DNA of 64,000 bases. It comes from Gari tellinella (lineage: Eukaryota; Mollusca; Bivalvia; Cardiida; Psammobiidae). This document shows positions 29,716 to 41,700 of this stretch, piece after piece. Where the stretch lies: assembly GCA_922989275.2 (NCBI GenBank), contig OV277870.1, forward strand, positions 73,038,579 to 73,102,578, read 5' to 3'. A model generated the notes under the pieces. That model did not search any database and had not been told where the DNA came from. It saw only the letters and a list, made by a program, of their open reading frames with translations. A program made the translations under genes and the position numbers. Every line of letters begins with the position of its first letter. Within the stretch, counting starts at the first letter, position 1.

Positions 29716-32700
29716 CTATGTCACGAAAATAGAAAATTGAAGTACATTCATGTATTATCCGATTTTTCTGACAAGGCCGAGTTATTTTTAGAACAAAATA
29801 ATAGAATCAAGCACGGCTTCTGGTCAAGACGGACGAGTCTAGACCCGAGGTTTGTCTGTTCCCAGTCGGAATCGAGCTTTAGCGTGATTCCGACAGGAAC
29901 AGACAAACCGAGGGTCTAGACTCGTCCGTCGTGACCAGAGGCCGTGCTTGGTTATTTTTCTCGCTTAAAATACCTCTTAAAAACGAGTATATTAAAGGAT
30001 TTGTAAAGACCTACTTTTTTCCCGTATCACACATTCCATATCCAATAGCAACAAACAGCTGTTTTAAGGTCGCGCTATTTCAGCTTGGCTTTGACATCTA
30101 TTTGTACACACGTTTTAAGAAGAAAACGTGTCCAACTTTAGATCATAACTCAGAAATACAAACGGTTTTTATTGAATCCAAGCGGTTTGAATAGTTTAAG
30201 TTATCGAAACGATCATTTCTTCCTTTATATACGTTCTACTTCCAAGCCATAACAACAACCGACGTCAATGACGTCACATAAGAACGGGACGTTACGCGGA
30301 TACTCAATCATTTGAAACAATCAACAAAAACAAAATAAATCACTGTTTAAACACCGGATCATTGAATTGTCGAAAGCCACAGCCAGTGTAGAGTTTACTG
30401 TAAAATTGTCGATTACATTTCTCTCTGTGAACGTAGCTTGAGGTCAATTTTTAGTTTTAGGGTATTTCTGTAAGAGTTACCTCCCGTTCCCTTGTTTAAA
30501 CCCATTCGGGCGGAAGAATACCGTACCAGACAAGGTTTGCCGCACTGCTATTTATAGTAACAAAATGTGGTCTAGCACCCCCAAAAAGCGAGAACATGTA
30601 TATAACACTGCAACAACCATTTCACTGCAATCATGACGGACATACCCGTCTAACACAGTCGCTGCCATATTATCGTAGGCTTTTACTTATAAACTTTGGA
30701 ATACTTACTGAGAAAAATGGCTTGATCCGCGATGGCAAAATATCTAACTGAAGTATAAACAACACTTTTGCGTGACAAAGGAACATGTATTTCAGGGAAA
30801 ATACTGCTCCTCTGTTCCCACCACTTTTTTCAAAATCAAGAGTATGACCTTTTTAAAAGAAGAAATATTCAATACATAAAGCAGTTTGGGCATGAACAGG
30901 CGCGGGGTCATTCTATATCGGATCATGAAACTACCTGGGTTCAAGGTTATAAAGAGTTTAAGTTGAATCTGATATCGTTCTCAAACATTTGATTGGTCTG
31001 ATTTGAGCCTAGGCTCAAATCAGACCAATCAAATGCTTGAGAACGACTTCAGACTTAACTCAAAAGCTTTATAACATTGGAACCAGTGCTCCAGATAAGA
31101 GGAAGTTAACTGAACAAATCAAACATGTTCTCACTCATTTCAGCACCAACACCTATGGTGTGATGACTTATTAGAATCGTCTCCAAAAGATAATTCTAAT
31201 GAGAAGTGACACCATATGATTTAAAGCAGAAATAAAGAGTTAAGTTTTCTTAATACTCCCTTTATCTGGAGCTCTTGTAATTATTGTTTGTAAATATAAG
31301 CCTAGTTTCAAATAGCGTGCTATGGTTAAATGAATCTTTAAATAAAAAAATCTAAGTTTCATTGATGTATTATGTCTTAGGTAATATGCGCGCAGATCTA
31401 CCTCTTTCTCAAAATGTGGTCGTTCGGCAATAGGTCACCACTGTCATCTAACCATCTCTCTGGTCTAAACGTCCAGGGGTCTCCCCAAACCTTCTCGTCA
31501 TGGTGTACATACCACACATTAGCAATCACCTGCCAATTAAAAATACACGTACGTGACAATACCGGTATATCGTTAAGAATAGAATAGAATAGAATCTTTA
31601 TTATGCAATAACTCTAACATGAGCCATGAGCATAGCAACAATAAACACAAATCATGGAAAACGGTATGGCAAGATGGCGTTTGGCATAATATGTTTTTGT
31701 CTACATATGTAGCTGAATATGTTATGATAGGTTTTTCAAGTATAAGTCAATATACCGAAGTTCAAAAGTAATTTCTCATCGTAATCTGTTCTAGATACGG
31801 GAGAAACAGGCCGATACATTCATGATCTTTTCCGGCGGTAAATCTTCATTCATCAAATCATATTTTGCCAGAACACCTTATTTTATATCATTTCGAAACT
31901 AATGATTACGGTAAGTATTTTCTCTCTGCTGTATACTCTGTGCTTATACGTGTTGATAAAGGGTACCAATTGTGTTTGAACAAATCTTGTAAACAGTATT
32001 GATATCTTTAAAGACAAGTCACTCTTAGATGCCAGGAAAAGGTACATGTAATTTTATAAAGAGTACCCATCTGCATGAGTCCTTTCGCTGCTAGGATAAC
32101 GTTGTTGACCCCTTTGATTTATCAAACTTTTTATCAAGCTTTCATGATCAAATAAATTTATCATGAGGTTTTTACCCCTTCACCTCCATATTGTCGTCCG
32201 CTTCAATATTGTTGCCTGCAATATCGTTTCAAAGTTAGATTTAAAGCAGTATAACTGACGTAATTTAAAAAAAAGTGCCAAACAATTTTGAAGGTATACA
32301 ATCAGTGTTTTATGAAGAATTCACATAAGTTTTTGTAACTTGTTTTCTAATTAAGAAATAATAAATTTATACCAGTGTTTTATCGTACAATCGAACACTA
32401 GTAGGAGTTGAGATGCGTAGTTTATTTATTTATTCAATTACAAGTATCTCAACGACTACCTGTGTTCGATTGGAAGATAAAACACTGGTATTAATTTATT
32501 ATTTCGATTCTAACACATGATTTTACCTTCATTTTCACCGAAGCAACGGCGCTACATTTCTTAGCGTACGTATTTTCGAAGCCATATGACACCACGTTAG
32601 AACGTTTTAGCGCGTGAGTGTTTTATTGAAATTCAAACACTGAAACGTTCGTTCTTTGTTTATATAGGGGCGTGCGCGAAGTGTGTTAGAATCCATATCT

Positions 32701-35700
32701 AAATGTTGCTTGACATTATGTTCTGTAAATATGACACAATATGTGTATAAACTTTGAAATAAATACTGTTTAAACTAACAGTTCTGAACCTGATCAAAAT
32801 ATCTTTTGATTGTCGACGTTCAAACGAATGGATAGTCCGATAGCACTGGACCCCTACATGTACAATGTCTTTCCACTATACACGTATATAGGTCTGTTAA
32901 CCCATTTATACCCAGTGGTTTCTTCCATGCTTATATATTGGATTAGTCCATTTTTGATCCGCGATAGCGCAGCGCAGCGTAGCGTTTTCGCGGATTCATG
33001 TATACCAAATTCGCAAAGTAACACATTTCTTACTGCAAAACTGACTACAACCAAATCTAACAAGAAAATAGTGCTTGCTTTTAGAAGTGATCTATGCTTT
33101 GATAGCACTATACATGTGGGTTGAAGTAAGTTGTATCTCTTCTAATTAATTTAATATGAGATTTTTCAATGTTTTCCGGAAGGTCAGAATATGTCTTTTG
33201 CTTTATTTTTAAGAAAATGTTGAATAGTATTCATTCGCGAAAATCGCTGATGTCCGTTTTACGAAGCATACTCGGTCCTGTCCGTATAGCCAATAGTTTG
33301 GACCGACGAGTATAACGGGGAAAGCCGAGCAGCTGTTCGTATTACATTGCGAAAATCGCCGATGTCCGTTTTACGAAGCATACTCGGTCCTGTCCGTATA
33401 GCCAATAGTTTCGATCGACAAGCATACGGGGAAAGCCGATCAGTTATAACGCGAAACGTCTAATCTGGTTTCCGGTACTGTTGGATTATGTGCGTGTTAA
33501 CCGGGAACCAGAACGAGATATATTTTACGTGGGTAAATAAAACATGCCATTTTGCTGAAGTGAAAATTAACCTTAGCAGAAAGAAAAACACGAAGAGGAG
33601 ATAAGCAAATTGTTATTTGCTCAGAGAGATTGTCGACGGAATTACTTCAAAGTAAGTACGTAGATATTGGTCGTGTTCGAATCATTGAGTTTGTTGACAT
33701 CGAAAAGTGGGCGGAGCAAATGCGCGAAGATTTACTGATGACAATGATTTTGGCCCGACTCAAATAGAAATTGTGGTCAACGAAAACTTTATATTAGTGT
33801 TTTCTTCTGACATATCAGAGTTATTTAAAAGGGATGATCACCGTACTCGTTGATTTCCGTACAGTTAGCCAGGGATACGGAAAGCTGTATTTAATTTACG
33901 CACAAAAAGCCTCGTGTAAAAGCCTTTAAGGATTCTACGACGTATTGATACAGATACAATAATTTATTGTGCGTAATGTACAGTAGTCTTTATAGTAGAG
34001 AAGAATAAACGCAAACACAATCACTGACAATGCACTAAACTGTAGATGTTTTATTTTATCTTTTTAATCTGGTTCAGGTTGGCAAACAGATTGGAGCCTA
34101 ATCAGACGTCAGGTTACCCGGCGTCTGTTCTGGCTCCAACCTGTTTGCAATGGACATAATAGTTTTTAGCATTTTATAGGATTCTACGACGTTCTATATT
34201 CAGATTCAGATTCATAAACACGTTTATTGAGAATGAATAACATATCAGTAAAATTAGCGCAGCTGTCTCTTGCTGCACGAGGATCATGCTGAATATCTCA
34301 AGTTTGAAAGTGTGCAACTATATAGATCCGATGTTACCTTGCTTACCTTTTTACCATTATTAACTATATTGTTCTAAAAATAACTTTGACAAGTCAGAAA
34401 CATCGAACAATACTTCCGGACAAAAGGAAATGAATAAAACACCCTTTAAAAACAGTCGTAATGCCCCCAATTTTGATAAAGGCAGCGGCTAGACGTCCGG
34501 AACCTGACAGCTAGCCAACCGTCACAGGACGGGCTAGACGTCCGGAATAAATTTCTTTCAGGAAATATACTGCTTTATATGTGGGTTAGTGCCTGGGTAT
34601 ATTTAAAACAAGTTGAAACAAAACTAAATGCATTTAATTTTCCATAAAACAACAGAGAGCAATAACAAATCACAATAACAAATTCAACCAAACAACACGG
34701 AGAGTATTGTTTTAAACATTCGTTTTACGACTTGTGAACTACTCTCCGGCTCTACACTGAAACAAACAAACAAACAGACAAATTCAACCAAACAACATGG
34801 AGAGTATTGTTTTAAACATTCGTTTTACGACTTGTGAACTACTCTCCGGCTCTACACTGAAACAAACAAACAAATTCAACCAAACAACACGGAGAGTATT
34901 GTTTTAAACATTCGTTTTACGACTTGTGAACTACTCTCCGGCTCTACACTGAAACAAACAAACAAACAAACAAAACACCACTCTGTTTTTAATCATGCCA
35001 TTGATCTTTTAATTATTTGACTCATTTTAAAAATGATCTTACAAACTTACTATAACAATTTTATAATCTTGGTAATAATATTGGAAGAAATTCCATGTTT
35101 CCATGCATCTCAATATTGTATCATTTTTATTGTGAATGTAGTTATTTGTCTTTCTCGCTTTGTAGGTACATTTATATAATTTCATGTGAAGCGCTTTTGA
35201 ACGCACAACTCCTGTGTGAAAAGAGCGCTATATAAATCGGGTATAATAATAATAATAATAATATAAAGGAATTAAATTACCTTCACTTAAGACCAACGTT
35301 CGCATCCGCCAGTTTAATTGGTAATAGACTGTTGCCCTGACTTTGTCGTTATTAGATTAGCACGCAGGACATTTTTGTTGATTTTATTGTAATTTATGCA
35401 TGTAAATATCATACTGAATGTTAAAATTAGAGATTGAAGTTAAATATGCCGAAAGTATTTCAAATGGATGGACTACGTATGATATCAATACGTTGATTAT
35501 CGCCAAATCTAATTATCACAGCCGGTATCTCCATGTCCATGTGGCTAGCAGCAAACTGTGAATGTATCGGAAATAACATTAACAAAGCCATGCAAAAAAA
35601 ATCCATTGTTATTAACAGTTAAGCATCGGCATAAAGTGGCATTTAGAGTAAAAGTTTGAGTAATACATGTATTTATGAAGGTCATTATATTTCGAAAAAA

Positions 35701-38700
35701 GGAAGACCTTTCCATTACCATAGTTCGCTGTGAAATTCTAAGTTGGAGATATTTCTCTGACATTAAGGAAAACAATTAAAAAAGGGAAACATTCTGTCGT
35801 GGACGTCATGTACATTTTTTCGAACGTGTCAGTTTAGCGAAAGGTACAGGTCTTCAATCATCAATTAAAAATGCCTGCGAGAGTGCGGTTTTCCTACTAA
35901 GGTGGGGACAAAATACGGCAACAACGACAATGGCGGATGCGATCGTAGCTCATAGTGACGGTAAATTAATTCCTTAAAGTGTGACTTGTTTCTGTTCTCG
36001 CCGATTTTCTGAAGTTCAAAATTGTATTTAAGGTTGTTTGCCATATATATCCAGGCACTAACTCACGTAAATTATGCAGTATATCAGGGGTGTAAAAATC
36101 TTTCAAAAGCTACTCGCCCTGTAGGACTAGTTGCTATTGAAATCCACTCGCCCTCTGCAACTTTTGCTCGTCCGTGAATTTTCATATATAATTCATATGT
36201 ACTAAAACTTTCACAATTTTCTTATTCGTTTATTTAAATTCGAAAATATCAACATATAGAAACGCACTGTTTAACTGTTTCAATTCTTGTGGGTCTTGTC
36301 ATCGTTTCGACATCCCTGTTAATGCCGCTATTTTACTACGAAAACGACTGAAGATAGTTTTGTTAGGTTGTTTACATTTTGACAAGTAGCGGGAACTAAC
36401 GGTGCTTCCGGTTTTTTCGGCATGTAAAATTTTGACTCGTTCAAATTAGGTACGAAATCGTCGAAGCTTTATATTAAGAAATGTTTGCAGTTTGACAGAT
36501 GATTGAATAATAAAACACGTTATAACACTCACTGTTATTCATACTTTAATTTTATAATTCGAATAAATATTTGAACCACCCCTCGATACTTTCAACACAA
36601 ATAAACCTTTTTGGGCCGAAACTTTCGTACTTTGAAGGCCGAATAATATAAAGAAGAAACAAGCAGGTGCCTGTGAATAGGAACGCCTCCAAACTCGTTG
36701 TCGATAATAGTGAAATGCAAAACATTGTAGAAAATGTGTCGTTGATGTTGACACACGCAGAGAACTTCAGCCGTTTTAATTTGCACTCTAATTACACTGC
36801 CCAAAAGATCCACTCGCCCTTAAGGTCGAGTATATATTTGAAAGCACTCGCCCGAACTTCAAAACCTACTCGCATTGGCGAGCAGGCAAGTGGAATTTGA
36901 CACCCCTGTATATGCTCTGACGAAAATCTCTTCCGGACGTCTAGCTTACCCTCACAGGGCAGGCTAGCCCTCCGGAACCGGACGGCTATAGCCACTTCCT
37001 TTTATAAACGCATATATAATGCCATGCGGTCTGGATCCATTCGATTAATTGAGGTCTTCATGTTTGTTTTATCTAGAGACACAAATCACATGGTATAAAC
37101 ATGGTCACGTGACTAAATCATCGCTCGATTTTAGGGTTTGTTAACATTTTGACAACGGAAAACATCAAGTTAGTGGTGATTCGAATAGAACTTGTTGACA
37201 ACTATTCCAACTAACGCGAGTGTTTACACCCCAGAGGCCACACATTTTCTCCAATCTTTCTCAAACTTGCTCAGGTTGTATATTACCATAAGAATTTAGA
37301 TGAGTTTAATTATGGTTGTAATCAGATCAATAGGTCAAGAGTTATCTACCTTTAAATTGCTGAAAATGATATATTTAACACTGTGTTTTCACTCCAGAGG
37401 CCACAATATCTACTCAAGCTTTCTTAAACTTGCTCAGATTGTATATGAACATACAAGTTCAAATAAAGGTGATTATGGTCGAAATCAGACAAATAGGTCA
37501 AGAGTTATCTACCTTTGAATTGCTGAAAATGCCGTATCTAACAGCATTTACACTGTTTCAACTACAGTTTTGAACAGATTTTGATTATTCTTGCACACAA
37601 TGTATATAGCTATAGGTTCTCAAAGGAGTGCAATTATTGTTTAAAACTTATTGTGACAATATTTATCTGCCCTTGATATACTTTGAAATGCTAAAAAAGG
37701 CTTCATTTCAGTATTGTTTAGTGTCTAGTTATCAGCCCTTGATGTACTCTACTATCCCGGCTGTACTTTTTCCTAGGTTTTATGAAAAAAAACCATGGAA
37801 AAAACCACGGAGTATTCGGACGGTCATATTACAAAAACCTTGGAAAAAAGACGAGAAAACCTTAGAAAATACAAGACCTTGGTTTTTACATGGTTTGACA
37901 AAATACCTCGGAAAAGTTTACGAGGAATCCTTGTAAAATATTTAATTTCCAAGGTTTTCTCCAAAAAACCACGGAAAAGTTTACGAGGAATCCTTGTAAA
38001 ATATTTAGGAAAAAACCATGGAAATATTAGAACCATTTTACGTGGTTTCGACAAAATACCATGGAAAAGTATATATATACGAGGAATAGTTAACTACTAG
38101 TGGGTGGGGTACCACATGCTTTTGTTTGTATCATGTAAATATCCAAAATATATTATGATCATGATAAAATTGTATTTATGTAAGTTATGTAACTTACCAT
38201 GAATCTTTTGTCAGGAGTCTGAACTGGTTTGGAGTCTTTAATTTTTGCCACATTCACATTTTAAAGTATAGATAAACAGACAACTTAAATCTCTGACCTC
38301 TGATTGTTGTGAGCTGGTGTCCTGGGTGTGTATAATATTCACTGTTTTGTGAAACTTACAATTGTAGCAAATATTACTTATATTTATAATTCACTAAGTT
38401 GTACTTCCAAGGTTTTTCCGTGCTGGAAAATGTCTAAGTACAATTTTTACGAGGTGCAAATTGTTTAAGTTATTATTTTACAAGGATTTTCCGTGCTAAA
38501 AAATGGTTAAGTTCTTATTTCCGAGATTGTTCCGTGTTTATTTTTGCCAAAGTCCAATTTTTCCGAGCTTTTGCCAAGGTTTTAAGAGTTTCCAAGGTTT
38601 TTTCTTGATATTTACGTGGTTTTTTTGTTCATAAGCATGCATAAACCATGGAAATTTTGGTGACTAAACAAAAACCTTGGAAATTGTTACGAATAACCAT

Positions 38701-41700
38701 GGAACTTTTAGAATTCCATGTAAATTCCACGTAAATTATTCATATTCCATGGAAATTTTACACTGAACCTTGGAATAAGTACAGCCGGGATACTAGAATT
38801 ATGAGGTTGTATTCCAAAATGGTTTACATGCTATACTGCAAATTTGAATAGATCTAGATGAAAACGGGTGAAACAGAAAGGTAAAGCTATCAGGCTTCAG
38901 TACAAAAGGTGAGCGATATCAGGGCCTTCAGGCCCTCTTGTTCTATATTTAGAATCAATGTATTATAAATGGAATCTGTCTCAACCTTACTCACCATAAT
39001 AAAATATCTGTCTTGTCCAACCATAATTGATTGTTTATCAAGGTGGCTTGCCTAAGGACTGCCTTTGGAGACCTCTGATCTGGAGCAACACTGTTTGCAT
39101 AGTCATGTGTACCTTCAGAGGTGCACAGTTTGTAAACGACGAGTAAACAAATACTCATTACTAGTCCTGATTGGATGTAAATGAGTGTCTATCCATTTTT
39201 CCTAATTTGTTGATATTGCTTTGGTTAGCTCTGATTAGCTGTAACTTTTGTAATAATTCAGGCCGCGCCTTGTCAGGACTACTTTCTCTTAGTCCAACAG
39301 TTACTGCTCTCCAAGAGCGCTGCATGAAGCAGGACGCCGAATGATGTCATTGACTTTACTGCAAAACAATGTCGCGTTTTGGCGGAAAATATATATGGCG
39401 AAGGGACTACAACCTACGTTTTAAAGTGTTAAATAATGAACACTCGTGTCAGATTCTCTATTTAACCCTCTTAAATTCAGTAGTGATATTAAATTATGAG
39501 GAATAATTGGGAACATTTATTGTATTCATGGAGGTATGAAAAAAAACCTGGACACACTTTTGTATGAAACCGCTTCGCTTTCAATATATTTAAAAGAAGA
39601 ATTTTTAGAAAACTCAGAACTATACACAGCAAAAATAGAAACTTTACATTGGATTCTAATGTGTATATTTCTGTCTACAAACACAATTTTTCAGAAGCTT
39701 AAGTTAGTGTTATTCGAAACTTTGGATCAATGTCTGCAATTTCTCAACAATGGTGATGAAAAAAAATCCAAAAGCAACGTCGTTATTTGACGTCAAAATG
39801 CAAAGGGGTCGATTTTAAAATTATCAGAGATGTGAACGTGTACGCAAGATGTGTTTTATTCATTTCACTGTTTCATTTTAAGTGATCGACTTTTTTTGCA
39901 TAAAGACAGTTTAGTCATAAGTTAAGATCTGCCCTGTATACGGTCTACTGGTACGGATAGGACGTAAGAGTGTGGTCGTCTCTATGTGACGTCAACGATC
40001 TCCGAGTCCGACGATCCCAGACATAACCCGTAGCTCTCAGTCTGAAACGAGTAGTTAGGATATGAATTGTCTATCTTATGCGTCCAAAATGACGCGCAAC
40101 ATCAGTTACTGACGCAACCAAAGTAAGCATGCCAAATGGCCTGATATCTGTGATTTTTAGCTCACCTGAGCTAGCTCAGGGTGAGCTTTTGCAATCCTTG
40201 AATGTCCGTCGTCCGTCGTGCGGCGTCAACAATTTCAGTGTTTACACTCTAGAGACCACAATATTAATCCAATCTTTCTCAAACTTTCTCAGATGGTATA
40301 TTGCCATAAGAGTTCAAATGAGTTCGATTATGGTTAAAATCGGACAAATAGGTCATGAGTTATCTACCTTTGAATTGCTGAAAATGCCATATTTTACAGT
40401 GTTTACACTCTAGAGGCCACAATATTTATCCAATCTTTCTAAAACTTGCCCAGATTATATATGACCATAAGAGTTCGGATGAGTTTGATTTTGGTTGAAA
40501 TCTGACCAAAAGATAAAGAGTTATCTACCTTTGAACTGCTGAAAATCCCATATTTAACAGTGTTTACATTCTAGAGTTCACAATTTTTATCCAACCTATC
40601 TCAAACTTGCTCAGATTGTATATTACCATAAGAGTTCAGATGAGTTTGATTATGGTTGAAATCAGACTAATAGGTGGAGAGTTATCTACCTTTGAATTGC
40701 TGAAAATGCCATATTTAAGGTGGTTCGACAGCGGGCGGGCCGCATTTCGAGTTCCGGAAATGCTGATGACTTTCACCTGATCTTTGCGGCACATGCTTAT
40801 AGTAGAAAATGTAGATAAAGAAAAGTTTGAACTGCTTCAGTGTCTTCTCTGTTAGCGCAGTTGATACGGTGATTGACTTGCAATCCAAATGTTCTAGGTT
40901 CGATTCCCACTCGCTTCAAAACTTTTTTTTTAACAAATTCTCCGATTTTAGTGACTATAGTCAATCCATAACGCAGTGATCAATGGACAGGCTATGTTAA
41001 GCCACGTAATAATGAATAATATCAGATGCAAGTATAGTCATGTGACAGCTAAATTTGTGAGGATTATAGCCTATATGACAGATGGCAGCTTAACAAAGGA
41101 CAAAGGTAATGCTAAAAGATAGATCCTAAAGGAGCTTTTATGCATTACTTTTGTTATGCATTAAACAGTCACTTGCCTTTAAAGATCTACAGGCTAACGT
41201 ATTCAATGGTCCCTTATTAAAGGTTTGACTTAAGGTATTATTTAGAGCTGACAGCATTTTAAAGTTGAACTCAAGGGAGGTTACTCGTTTTGTGTTAACA
41301 TTTTGTCAGAATTTCAGGAAAGCATGTATAAAATGCAAATTCCACTGTAGATTTTCATTAGATTTGTGTGACTAGTAGAATTAAGTTATATCTATCTAAT
41401 AAGAGTAAAATTAGTGTATGTTAAACAGCTAGATTTTTTGTAATTTGAGATTTTCAGAATTTGACTTTTTTAAAATATTGATATTTCCAGAAAATATGTT
41501 ATGAAATACTTTTGTTTGCCCACTATCTTATAGTCTATGTACAGTTTACTTGAATGTACAGAAATTATTGAGTTATATCATTTTATAAAGAAATTATTCC
41601 TGTTTATTAAAAAAGGAGCTTTTCTCGACAAAAGGTCCTCTCAGAAAAAAACGGCACTGTAACTTTTTTTTATATTAACGATTTTTCACTCTCCATATGG

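Larger units (their letters stand above)
34486..36992. mobile_element. 2.5-kb element with ~130-bp terminal inverted repeats
   Basis: The left arm GGCTAGACGTCCGG ... GGGTTAGTGCCTGGG (34486-34600) pairs with the right arm once 36085-36908 is removed. No transposase is visible inside. It contains a 3-unit tandem repeat and a SINE-like tail. Confidence 0.75.

Noticed and set aside
37628..38100. Lys/Arg-rich frames over CCATGGAAA repeats
   Set aside because: They come from the internal repeats of the TA-flanked element and exist on both strands.
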